Source: Colletes latitarsis (lineage: Eukaryota; Arthropoda; Insecta; Hymenoptera; Colletidae). Taken from it: a DNA stretch of 64,000 nucleotides. The translations under genes and the position numbers were made by a program. This document shows, one piece after another, positions 53,623 through 62,330 of the stretch. Below the pieces are notes generated by a model. That model ran no database searches and had not been told where the DNA came from. It worked only from the letters and a program-made list of their open reading frames with translations. The stretch spans positions 19,486,001 to 19,550,000 of the forward strand of contig NW_027488366.1 of NCBI RefSeq assembly GCF_051014445.1, read 5' to 3'. The number at the start of each line of letters is the position of its first letter. The stretch's first letter is position 1.

Positions 53623-55391
53623 ACCGCTGCCTGAGGGACGGGCGATTCCCCCCCAGTTGGAAGGTGGCGAGGATGGTCCTCCTCCGGAAGGAGGGTCGGC
53701 CCGCGGAGTCTCCCTCCGCATACCGGCCCATTTGTCTCCTCGACGAGGTGGGCAAGCTCTTCGAGCGTGTGATTGCTGCCCGCCTCGTCGAGCACCTGTC
53801 GCGGGGTGATCCCGGTCTGGCCGACTGCCAGTTCGGTTTCCGGGGGGGCCGATCGACTATCGACGCGATAGGTCGTGTGAGGGCCCTCTCGGAGGCGGCC
53901 GTCTCCCGGGGAGGGGTGGCATTGGCAATATCCAAGGATATTGCCAATGCCTTTAACACCCTCCCCTGGGAAGAGATAAGGAGGGGACTCGAATATCATC
54001 GAGTCCCCCCTTGTCTCAGGGCGGTCGTCGGGGATTATCTCCGCGGCAGGTGGATCGAGTATCCGGGCCGGGATGGTGATATGCGGAGGGTGGTGTACTG
54101 CGGTGTTCCGCAGGGGTCGGTCCTCGGGCCACTCCTGTGGAACATCGCGTACGACTCGGTGTTGCGGGCCGGCCTCCCCGACGGCGTCAGCACGGTGTGT
54201 TATGCGGATGACACACTGGTGCTGGCCGTCGGGGCGCACTGGGGGAGGGCCATGCGTCGCGCGGAGGAGGGGTCGCAACGCGTCGTCGACCGGATCAGGG
54301 GAATGGGGATGACGGTGGCGGTCCATAAGACCGAGGTGATTGCGTTTCATTCACCTCGGCAGGATCCGTCACCCCCTCTGATCCGGGTGGGTGGGGCTGA
54401 CATCGAGGTGAAGCCCCAGATCAGGTATCTGGGGCTGATCCTCGATAGCCACTGGCGTTTCGTGGAGCATTTCCGCTGCCTGGTCCCCCGGTTGGAAAGG
54501 ATGGTTGCGGCTCTGGGCCGGATCCTGCCCAACCTGGGGGGCCCGGCGGGCCGAGTTCGTCGCCTCTATGTGGCAATGGTCCAGTCGGTGGCCCTATACG
54601 GGGCCCCCGTCTGGGCGGACGACCTGGCTGCCTCCCGGCGCAGCATGACTATGCTGCGTCGGGTGCAGAGGCGCATGGCGCTCAGGGTCGTCCGCGGGTA
54701 TCGGACCATGTCACATGAGGCGGCGACGGTTCTAGCGGGGATGCCGCCCATGGACCTGCTCGCGCGGTCGCACGCGGTGATGTACCGGCACCGCGTCGAC
54801 CGTCGCGCGGGGGTGGGGGCGGTCCCGGGCGGGCAGGAACCTGCTTGGGGCGATTTGAAGCGCCAGGCCCGGCAGTCCGTGTTGCTCGCGTGGCAGGAGC
54901 GGCTGGCTCTGCCAACCGCGGGGCACCGGACTGTCGGGGCGGTTCGGCCACTCCTGAAGGAGTGGCTGGACAGAGGCCATGGCAGCCTCACCTACCGGAT
55001 GGCACAGGTATTTTCCGGGCATGGCAGCTTCGGAAGATACCTGTGCCGGATAGGGAAGGAGCCGACGGCGCGTTGCTGCCACTGCGACGCTGAGCAGGAC
55101 ACGGCGGATCATACCCTGGAGGTATGCCCCGCGTGGGAGGGGGAGCGCCGTATCCTGGTCGGCGTCGTCGGGCGGGATGTCTCGCTGCCGGGCGTGGTGC
55201 GCGCCATGCTCGGCAGCGAGGAGAAGTGGAGGGCCGTGGCCTCCTTCTGCGAGAACGTAATGCTGCAGAAGGAGGCCGCGGGGAGGGAACGCGAGCTTCA
55301 GCGGCGCGCTGAAGCTCGCGCTCGTGCGGTGGCCCGAGGTCGTCGCCCGGTCGCAAGGCGTCGCGGGCGGCCGCCACGGCGTGGCGGATGA
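53623..55391 (+). CDS. Reverse transcriptase (ORF2 fragment) of R1-like retrotransposon
   Basis: This encodes the reverse transcriptase that copies the element RNA at a nicked target (target-primed reverse transcription). The frame is open from the truncated 5' junction to TGA at 55389. No natural start is present; the GTG at 53664 is used only for numbering (residue 1). Motifs in order: AYRPICLLD (19-27), QFGFRGGRST (56-65), domain A DIANAF with catalytic Asp92, domain B GVPQGSVLGP (147-156), domain C YADD (180-183), a primer-grip/thumb region with YLGLILD, then ALYGAPVWA. A C-X2-C-X8-H-X4-C zinc knuckle follows (Cys471, Cys474, His483, Cys488), and an Arg-rich tail. The residue before Asp92 is Lys, where a hydrophobic residue is usual. 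The endonuclease domain is absent, so the product, if made, would lack nicking activity. ALYGAPVWA, the CCHC spacing and the length of the target-site duplication favour the R1 clade. No frameshift or stop was found. Confidence 0.93.
53908..53966 (+). other. Long inverted repeat across RT domain A
   Basis: Arms 53919-53933 and 53936-53950 are perfect 15-nt complements separated by only AA. After one bulge and a 6-nt internal loop, outer arms 53908-53918 and 53957-53966 extend the stem. The codons for the catalytic DIANA motif lie inside it. In RNA this would be a very stable hairpin. Confidence 0.9.
53983..54008 (+). other. Hairpin, 9-bp stem in RT gene
   Basis: GGGGACTCG (53983-53991) and CGAGTCCCC (54000-54008) are perfect complements around an 8-nt loop, just downstream of the domain A hairpin. 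Confidence 0.8.
54331..54359 (+). other. Hairpin, 9-bp stem in RT gene
   Basis: CCGAGGTGA (54331-54339) pairs perfectly with TCACCTCGG (54351-54359) around an 11-nt loop. Confidence 0.8.
54412..54436 (+). other. Hairpin, 10-bp stem in RT gene
   Basis: AGCCCCAGAT (54412-54421) pairs perfectly with ATCTGGGGCT (54427-54436) around the 5-nt loop CAGGT. Confidence 0.82.
54637..54660 (+). other. Hairpin, 8-10 bp stem in RT gene
   Basis: CGCAGCAT (54639-54646) pairs perfectly with ATGCTGCG (54651-54658) around GACT. A G-U and a G-C pair extend it by two. Confidence 0.8.
54761..54809 (+). other. Imperfect long hairpin in RT gene
   Basis: ACGCGGTG (54772-54779) pairs perfectly with CACCGCGT (54789-54796). 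After a bulged C, GGTCG (54766-54770) pairs with CGACC (54797-54801), and further C/G-rich arms flank it. The loop is 9 nt. Confidence 0.75.
54947..54966 (+). other. Hairpin, 9-bp stem with 2-nt centre
   Basis: GCCACTCCT (54947-54955) is the perfect complement of AGGAGTGGC (54958-54966), separated by GA only. Confidence 0.82.
55001..55047 (+). other. Hairpin, 17-bp stem with one G-U pair
   Basis: Arms 55001-55017 and 55031-55047 pair at 16 of 17 positions. The single exception is a T opposite G, which still pairs as G-U in RNA. The loop is 13 nt. A stem this long inside a coding frame is not expected by chance in 2.3 kb. Confidence 0.9.
55181..55220 (+). other. Hairpin, 10-bp outer stem
   Basis: CTCGCTGCCG (55181-55190) pairs perfectly with CGGCAGCGAG (55211-55220). 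Inner sequences can extend the stem with one G-U. Confidence 0.85.
55234..55281 (+). other. Hairpin, 17-bp stem with one G-U pair
   Basis: The inner 13 nt, GGCCTCCTTCTGC (55238-55250) and its perfect complement (55265-55277), enclose a 14-nt loop. The stem continues through one T-G pair to 55234 and 55281. It encodes part of the C-terminal region after the zinc knuckle. Confidence 0.9.
55290..55320 (+). other. Hairpin, 14-bp perfect stem with 3-nt loop
   Basis: CGCGAGCTTCAGCG (55290-55303) is perfectly complementary to 55307-55320. It encodes part of the Arg/Glu/Ala-rich C-terminal tail. Confidence 0.9.
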
Positions 55392-55400
55392 CCTAGGCTG

Positions 55401-55429
55401 GGAGGGGGGTCCTGAGGGGACCCTCCTCC
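55401..55429 (+). other. 3' UTR hairpin 1
   Basis: Arms 55401-55412 and 55418-55429, 12 bp with one G-U pair and a 5-nt loop. Confidence 0.85.
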
Positions 55430-55445
55430 CGCCAGGCGGCGCCGG

Positions 55446-55490
55446 GTCGGACCGGTTGGGGGTAGGAGTGCCTCCCCCTACCGGTCCGAC
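55446..55490 (+). other. 3' UTR hairpin 2
   Basis: GTCGGACCGGT (55446-55456) pairs perfectly with ACCGGTCCGAC (55480-55490). The interior GGGGGTAGG and CCTCCCCC continue the stem with small irregularities. Confidence 0.9.
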
Positions 55491-55506
55491 GCAAGGGGAG
55501 GCACCT

Positions 55507-55544
55507 TCGGCGGTCTGGTGCGGCCGTGAACGCCCGGCCGCCGA
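55507..55544 (+). other. 3' UTR hairpin 3
   Basis: TCGGCGGTC (55507-55515) pairs with GGCCGCCGA (55536-55544), 9 bp including one G-U. Confidence 0.8.
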
Positions 55545-55564
55545 GGGGTGGAAACGGGGTCGCG

Positions 55565-55594
55565 GGCGGTTGCGAGTTGGGGCTCGCAGCCGCC
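55565..55594 (+). other. 3' UTR hairpin 4
   Basis: GGCGGTTGCGAG (55565-55576) pairs with CTCGCAGCCGCC (55583-55594), 12 bp with one G-U and a 6-nt loop. Confidence 0.87.
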
Positions 55595-55616
55595 ACTAAA
55601 CGCGGCCCCGGGATGG

Positions 55617-55653
55617 ATAGCGGCGGGATGGAGTGGCCCCGTCCCGCCGCTAT
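55617..55653 (+). other. 3' UTR hairpin 5
   Basis: ATAGCGGCGGGA (55617-55628) pairs perfectly with TCCCGCCGCTAT (55642-55653), 12 bp with a 13-nt loop. Confidence 0.9.
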
Positions 55654-55671
55654 GAGGCAGTGTGTCTACTG

Positions 55672-55690
55672 GGGGGACCGATTGTCCCCC
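55672..55690 (+). other. 3' UTR hairpin 6
   Basis: GGGGGAC (55672-55678) pairs perfectly with GTCCCCC (55684-55690) around a 5-nt loop. Confidence 0.78.
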
Positions 55691-55718
55691 GGGGGATGGG
55701 CGCGAAAGCGCGGGCACG

Positions 55719-55764
55719 GGGAGGATACCGGAAGAATGCTTCGAGCGATTCCCGGTATCCTCCC
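55719..55764 (+). other. 3' UTR hairpin 7
   Basis: GGGAGGATACCGG (55719-55731) pairs perfectly with CCGGTATCCTCCC (55752-55764), 13 bp with a 20-nt loop. Confidence 0.9.
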
Positions 55765-55797
55765 AAAGCGTGCCGAAGGGTCACCGTGGGGTTTTTA

Positions 55798-55844
55798 GTG
55801 GGTAGGTCCCGCGCCTGTCGTTGTACGGGCGCGGGGAATCCCAC
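55798..55844 (+). other. 3' UTR hairpin 8
   Basis: CCCGCGCCTGT (55808-55818) pairs with ACGGGCGCGGG (55825-55835) with one G-U. After an internal loop, GTGGG (55798-55802) pairs with CCCAC (55840-55844). Confidence 0.85.
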
Positions 55845-55848
55845 ACAC

Positions 55849-55880
55849 CCCTCCCACCTCTCCCCAAGGAGGTGGGAGGG
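55849..55880 (+). other. 3' UTR hairpin 9
   Basis: CCCTCCCACCTC (55849-55860) pairs perfectly with GAGGTGGGAGGG (55869-55880), 12 bp with an 8-nt loop. It lies 26 nt before the A tail. Confidence 0.9.
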
Positions 55881-55906
55881 AGTCTTTCGAAGATTTTCCC
55901 CACGAC

Positions 55907-55932
55907 AAAAAAAAAAAAAAAAAAAAAAAAAA
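55907..55932 (+). other. Poly(A) tail of the retroelement
   Basis: 26 uninterrupted A residues directly before the right target-site duplication. The last one or two may belong to the target, because the left flank also has AA before GTTAGG. An uninterrupted tail suggests little mutation time since insertion. Confidence 0.95.
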
Positions 55933-55945
55933 GTTAGGTGTGGCA
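55933..55945. repeat. Target-site duplication, right copy
   Basis: GTTAGGTGTGGCA, identical to the left copy. It is followed by TAGGTCTGGGATTCGCC, which is exactly the sequence that follows the same 13-mer in the uninterrupted site at 49044. Confidence 0.95.
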
Positions 55946-58900
55946 TAGGTCTGGGATTCGCCCTCATCAGGCTCATACTTTCGCATTCTTCACATACTTG
56001 TTGAACGGATCCTGGGTTTTTTCTAGTTTGTATCACGTAGTAATGTGGGACCACACTGAAACAGTCAATTAAACCTGGTTTCGATCAATATATTAGAGAA
56101 TAATTAATGTTAGGTCTAGTTTAGGCCTGTGATTTTCACTCATCAGACTCATACTTTCGCACTCTTCTCATACTTGTTGAACGGATCCTGGGTTTTTTCT
56201 GGTTTGGATCACGTAGTAATGTGGTACCACACTGAAACATTGAATTAAACCTGGTCTTGATAAATATTTTAGAGGATAACGCATGTTAGGTCTGGGTTAG
56301 GTCTAGGATTTGCCCTCATCAGGCTCATACTTTCGCAATTTTCTCATACTTCATGGCCGGATCCTGGGCTTTCTCTGGATTGCATCACGTAGTAATGAAG
56401 TACAACACTGAAACAGTCAATTAAACCTGGTTTCCATCAATATTTTAGAGCACAACGCATGTTAGGTCTAGGTTAGGCCTGGGATTTGCCCTCATCAGGG
56501 TCATACTTTCGAAGTTTTAACATACATATTGGTCTGATCGAGGGTTTTTTCCGCTTTGGATCACGTAGTAAAGTGGTACCACACTGAAACAGTCTATTAA
56601 ACCTGGTCTTGATAAATATTTTAGAGGATATCGCATGTTAGGTCTGGGTTAGGTCTAGGATTTGCCCTCATCAGGCTCCTACTTTCGCAATTTTCTCATA
56701 CTTCATGGCCGGATCCTGGGCTATTTCCGGATTGGATCACATAGTAATGTGGTACCACACTGAAACAGTCAATTACACCTGGTTTTCATCAATATTTTAG
56801 AGGACAACGCATGTCAGGTCTAGGTTAGGTCTGGGATTTGCTCTCATCAGGGTCATACTGTCGCAGTTTTAACTTACTTGTTGAACGGATCCTGGGTTTT
56901 TTCTGGTTTGGTTCACGTAGTAATGTGGTACCACACTGAAACATTCAATTAAACCTGGTCTTGATAAATATTTTAGAGGATAACGCATGTTAGGTTTGGG
57001 TTAGGTCTAGGATTTGCCCTCATCAGGCTCATACTTTCGCATCTTTCTTATTCTTCATGGCTAGATCCTGGGCTGTTTCTGGATTGTATCACATAGTAAT
57101 GTGGTACCACGCTGAAACAGTCGATTAAACCTGGTTTCGATCAATATATTAGAGGATAACGCAAGTTAAGTCTGGGATAGGTCTGGGATTTGACCTCATC
57201 AGACTCATACTTTCGCGTTTTTCACATACTTGTTGAACAGATCCTGGGTTTTTTCTGGTTTGGATCACGTAGTAATGTGGTACCACACTGAAACAGTCGA
57301 TGAAACCTGGTTTCGATCAATATTTTAGAGGATAACGCAAGTTAAGTCTGGGATTGGTCTGGGATTTGACCTCATCAGACTCATACTTTCGCACACTTCA
57401 CATACTCGTTGAACAGATCCTGGGTTATTTTCTGGTTTGGACCACATAGTAATGTGGTACCACACTGAAACAGTCGATTAAACCAGGTTTCGATCAATAT
57501 TTTTGAGGATAACGCACGTTAGGTCTAGGTTAGGCCTGGGATTTTCACTCATCAGATTCATACTTTCGCATTCTTCACATACTTGTTGAACGGATCCTGG
57601 GTTTTTTCTGGTTTGGATCACGTAGTAATGTGGGACCACACTGTAACAGTCAATTAAACCTGGTTTCGATCAATACTTTAGAGAATAATTCATGTTAGGT
57701 CTAGGTTAGGTCTGGGATTTGCTCTCATCAGGTTCATTCTTTCGCATATTTCTCATACTTGATGGCTATATCCTGGGCTTTTTCTGGATTGCATCACGTA
57801 GTAATGAAGTACAACACTGAAACAGTCAATTAAACCTGGTTTCCATCAATATCTTAGAGGACAACGCAAGTTAGGTCTGGGATAGGTCTGGGATTTGCCC
57901 TCATCAGGCTCATTGTTTCGCGTTTTTCACATACTTGTTGAACAGATCCTGGGTTTTTTCTGGTTTGTATCACGTAGTAGTGTGGTACCACACTGAAACT
58001 GTCCATTAAACCTGGTTTGCATCAATATTTTAGAGGATAACGCATGTTAGGTCTAGGTTAGACCTGGGATTTTCACTCATCAGACTCATACTTTCGCATT
58101 CTTCACATACTTGTTGAACAGATCCTGGGTTTTTTCTGGTTTGTATCACGTAGTAGTGTGGTACCACACTGAAACTGTCCATTAAACCTGGTTTGCATCA
58201 ATATTTTAGAGGATAACGCATGTTAGGTCTGGGATAGGTCTGGGATTTGACCTCATCAGACTCATACTTTCGCACACTACACATACTCGTTGAACAGTTC
58301 CTGGGTTATTTTCTGGTTTGGATCACGTAGTAATGTGGTACCACACTGTAACAGTCGATTAAACCAGGTTTCGATCAATATTTTAGAGTATAACTCATGT
58401 TAGGTCTAGGTTAGGCCTGGGATTTTCATTTATCAGACTCATACTTTCGCATTCTCCACATACTTGTTGAACGGATTCTGGGTTTTTTCTGGTTTGGATC
58501 ACGTAGTAATGTGGGACCTCACTGAAACAGTCAATTAAACCTGGTTTGGATAAATATTTTAGAGGATAACGCATCTTAGGTCTGGGTTAGGTCTAAGATT
58601 TGCCCTCATCAGGCACACAGTTTCGCGTTTTTCACATACTTGTTGAACAGATCCTGGGTTCTTTCTGGTTTGGATCACGAAGTAGTGTGGTACCACACTG
58701 AAACAGTCCATTAAACCTGGTTTCGCTCAATATTTTAGAGGATAACGCATGTTAGGTCTAGGTTAGGTCTGGGATTTGCTCTCATCAGGCTCATTCTTTC
58801 GCATATTTCTCATACTTGATGGCTAGATCCTGGGCTTGTGCTGGATTGCATCACGTAGTAATGTAGTACCACACTGAAACTGTCAATGAAACCTGGTTTC

Positions 58901-59410
58901 GATCAATATTTTAGAGGATAACGCATGTTAGGTCTCGGTTAGCCCTGGGATTTTCACTCATGAGACTCATACTTTCGCATTCTTCACATACTTGTTGAAC
59001 TGATCCTGGGTTTTTTCTGGTTTGGATCACGTAGTAATGTGGTACCACACTGAAACAGTCAATTAAACCTGGTTTCGATCAATATTTTAGAGAATAATTC
59101 ATGTTAGGTCTAGGTTAGGTCTGGGATTTGCTCTCATCAGGCTCATACTTTCGCACACTTCACATACTCGTTTGACAGATCCTGGGTTATTTTCTGGTTT
59201 GGATCGCATAGTAATGTGGTACCACACTGAAACAGTCGATTAAACCAGGTTTCGATCAATATTTTTGAGGATAACGCATGTTAGGTCTAGGTTAGGCCAG
59301 GGATTTTCACTCATCAGACTCATACTTTCGCATTCTTCACATACTTGTTGAACGGATCCCGGGTTTCGTCTGGTTTGGATCACGTAGTAATGTGGGACCA
59401 CACTGAAACA
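55946..59410 (+). repeat. Higher-order unit copy 2, part downstream of the retroelement
   Basis: This continues the copy interrupted by the retroelement and matches 49044-52690. The offset is +6902 bp up to about 56350 and +6726 bp afterwards, so exactly one 176-bp monomer is missing here relative to copy 1. The monomer at the join (about 56330-56375) is a hybrid: its GCAATTTTCTCATACTTCATGGCCGG half matches the monomer near 49970 and its GGGCTTTCTCTGG half matches the one near 49641. Only a few substitutions separate the copies, for example GGACCTCACTG near 58514 and GGGCTTGTGCTGG near 58835. Confidence 0.9.
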
Positions 59411-62330
59411 GTCAATTAAACCTGGTTTCGATCAATATTTTAGAGAATAATTCATGTTAGGTCTAGGTTAGGTCTGGGATTTGCTCTCATCAGGCTCATT
59501 CTTTCGCATATTTCTCATACTTGATGGTTAGATCCTGGGCTTTTTCTGGATTGCATCACGTAGTAATGAAGTACAACACTGAAACAGTCAATTAAACCTG
59601 GTTTCCATCAATATCATAGAGGACAACGCAAGTTAGGTCTGGGATAGGTCTGGGATTTGCCCTCATCAGGCTCATACTTTCGCACACTTCACATACTCGT
59701 TGAACAGATCCTGGGTTTTTTCTGCTTTGGATCACGTAGTAAAGTGGTACCACACTGAGACAGTCCATTAAACCTGGTTTGGATCAGTATTTTAGAGGAT
59801 AACGCATGTTAGGTCTAGGTTAGCCCTGGGATTTTCACTCATCAGACTCATACTTTCGCATTCTTCACATACATGTTGAACGGATCCTGGGTTTTTTCTG
59901 GTTTGGTTCACGTAGTAATGTGGTACCACACTGAAACATTCAATTAAACCTGATCTTGATAAATATTTTAGAGGATGACGCATGTTAGGTCTGGGTTAGG
60001 TCTAGGATTTGCCCTCATCAGGCTCATACTTTCGCATATTTCTCATACTTCATGGCTAGATCCTGGGCTGTTTCTGGATTGTATCACGTAGTAATGTGGT
60101 ACCACGCTGAAACAGTCAATTAAACCTGGTTTCGATCAATATTTTAGAGGATAGTGCAAGTTAGGTCTGGCATAGGTCTGGGATTCGCCCTCATCAGACT
60201 CATACTTTCGCGTTTTTCACATACTTGTTGAACTGATCCTGGGCTTTTTCTGGTTTGGATCACGTAGTAATGTGGTACCACACTGAAACATTCAATTAAA
60301 CCTGATCTTGATAAATATTTTAGAGGATGACGCATGTTAGGTCTGGGTTAGGTCTGGGATTTTACCTCATCAGACTCATACTTTCGCGTTTTTCACATAC
60401 TTGTTGAACAGATCCTGGGTTTCTTCTGGTTTGGATCACGTAGTAGTGCGGTACCACACTGAAACAGTCCATTAAACCTGCTTGCGATCAATATTTTAGA
60501 GGATAACGCATGTTAGGACCGGGTTAGGTCTAGGATTTGCCCTCATCAGGCTCATTCTTTCGCATACTTCTCAAACTTGATGGCTAGATCCTGGGCTTTT
60601 TCTGGATTGCATCACGTAGTAATGTGGTACCACACTGAAACATTCAATTAAACCTGGTCTTGATAAATATTTTAGAGGATAACGCATTTTAGGTCTGGGT
60701 TAGGTCTAGGATTTGCCCTCATCAGGCTCATACTTTCGCATATTTCTCATACTTCATGGCTAGATCCTGGGCTTTTTCTGGATTGCATCACGTAGTAATG
60801 AAGTACAACACTGAAACAGTCAATTAAACCTGGTTTCCATCAATATCTTAGAGGACAACGCAAGTTAGGTCTGGGATAGGTCTGGGATTTGCCCTCATCA
60901 GGCTCGTACTTTCGCGTTTTTCACATACTTGTTGAACAGATCCTGGGTTTTTTCTGGATTGCGTCACGTAGTAGTGTGGTACCACACTGAAACAGTCGAT
61001 AAAACCTGGTTTCGATCAATATTTTTGAGGATAACGCATGTTAGGTCTAGGTTAGGCCGGGGATTTTCACTCAACAGACTCATACTTTCGCATTCTTCAC
61101 TTACTTGTTGAACGGATCTTGGGTTTTTTCTGGTGTGGATCACGTAGTAATGTGGTACCACACTAAAACAATCAATTAAACCTGATCTTGATAAATATTT
61201 TAGAGGATAACGCATGTTAGGTCTGGGTTAGGTCTAGGAGTTGCCCTCATCAGGCTCATACTTTCGCATATTTCTCATACTTCATGGCTGGATCCTGGGC
61301 TATTTCTGGATTGGATCACGTAGTAATGTGGTACCACACTGAAACAGTCAATTAAACCTGGTTTCGATCAATATTTTAGAGAATAATTCATGTTAGGTCT
61401 AGGTTAGGTCTGGGATTTGCTCTCATCAGGCTCATACTTTCGCACACTTCACATACTCGTTTGACAGATCCTGGGTTACTTTCTGGTTTGGATCGCATAG
61501 TAATGTGGTACCACACTGAAACAGTCGATTAAACCAGGTTTCGATCAATATTTTTGAGGATAACGCATGTTAGATCTAGGTTAGGCCTGGGATTTTCACT
61601 CATCAGACTCATACTTTCGCATTCTTCACATACTTGTTGAACGGATCTTGGGTTTTTTCTTGTGTGGATCACGTAGTAATGTGGTACCACACTGAAACAA
61701 TCAATTAAACCTGATCTTGATAAATATTTTAGAGGATAACGCATGTTAGGTCTGGGTTAGGTCTAGGATTTGCCCTCATCAGGCTCATACTTTCGCATAT
61801 TTCTCATACTTCATGGCTAGGTCCTGGGCTGTTTCTGGATTGTATCACATAGTAATGTGGTACCACGCTGAAACAGTCGATTAAACCTGGTTTCCATCAA
61901 TATTTTAGAGGATAACGCAAGTTAGGTCTGGCATAGGTCTGGGATTCGCCCTCATCAGACACACACTTTCGCGTTTTTCACATACTTGTTGAACTGATCC
62001 TGGGCTATTTCTGGATTGGATCACGTAGTAATGTGGTACCACACTGAAACAGTCAATTAAACCTGGTTTCGATCAATATTTTAGAGAATAATTCATGTTA
62101 GGTCTAGGTTAGGTCCGGAATTTGCTCTCATCAGGCTCATACTTTCGCACACTTCACATACTCGCTTGACAGATCCTGGGTTATTTTCTGGTTTGGATCG
62201 CATAGTAATGTGGTACCACACTGAAACAGTCGATTAAACCAGGTTTCGATCAATATTTTTGAGGATAACGCAACATAAGTCTGGGATAGGTCTGGGATTT
62301 GACCTCATCAGACTCATACTTTCGCGTTTT
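59411..62330 (+). repeat. 176-bp satellite array, forward segment 4
   Basis: About 17 monomers with no gene, in the same orientation. The variant TTTGACAGATCCTGGG, paired with GGATCGCATAG, marks monomers near 59170, 61470 and 62170 as well as 52440 and 63400. This shows repeated exchange between neighbouring units. A truncated-looking stretch near 62270 reads ATAACGCAACATAAG instead of the usual doublet. Confidence 0.92.

Larger units (their letters stand above)
55392..55906 (+). other. 3' untranslated region of the retroelement, hairpin-tiled
   Basis: 515 nt between the TGA stop and the A tail, very GC-rich. It contains nine consecutive inverted repeats, listed separately, spaced about 4-35 nt apart. 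No AATAAA polyadenylation signal is present near the tail. A short GCGC-GAAA-GCGC element at 55700-55711 would form a stem with a GNRA-type tetraloop. In non-LTR elements the 3' UTR RNA is commonly what the reverse transcriptase recognises; that this one does so is inference. Confidence 0.88.
53623..55932 (+). mobile_element. 5'-truncated R1-like non-LTR retrotransposon
   Basis: A 2310-bp GC-rich insertion in the AT-richer satellite. It begins abruptly inside an RT reading frame, has one long open frame, a 515-nt 3' untranslated region and a pure 26-nt A tail, and is bounded by a 13-bp target-site duplication. Missing at the 5' end are ORF1, the apurinic-like endonuclease expected in R1-clade ORF2, and the 5' UTR. 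This is the usual result of incomplete target-primed reverse transcription. The perfect duplications, uninterrupted frame and clean tail indicate a young copy. It cannot be autonomous. Clade assignment rests on protein motifs read by eye, not on a database search. Confidence 0.95.

Noticed and set aside
53594..53959. A minus-strand frame containing a DIANA-like string that resembles RT domain A.
   Set aside because: It arises because the domain A codons form a near-perfect palindrome, so the reverse strand spells a similar peptide. No other RT motif follows in that frame.
53586..55717. Several open frames on both strands overlapping the retroelement, including a 254-codon frame on the minus strand.
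   Set aside because: High GC makes stop codons rare in all frames. Only the + frame 53623-55391 shows RT motifs in the right order; the others are shadows.
53623..55932. R2-type or ribosomal-DNA insertion.
   Set aside because: The flanks are satellite and not 28S rDNA, and the C-terminal CCHC knuckle and the ALYGAPVWA region fit an R1-type and not an R2-type architecture. The true R1 rDNA target is not present here.
1440..61744. Dozens of similar open frames of 60-89 codons, mostly a 63-residue string beginning MRYPLKYLS and ending CVIL, plus antisense frames beginning MLNRSWVF.
   Set aside because: They are the monomer read once. 176 is not a multiple of 3, so the frame shifts at each repeat and stops after about 192 bp. 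Many neighbouring monomers have the frame broken, and there is no start context or domain. The protein similarity reflects shared DNA ancestry. A codon-substitution test across monomers would settle it.
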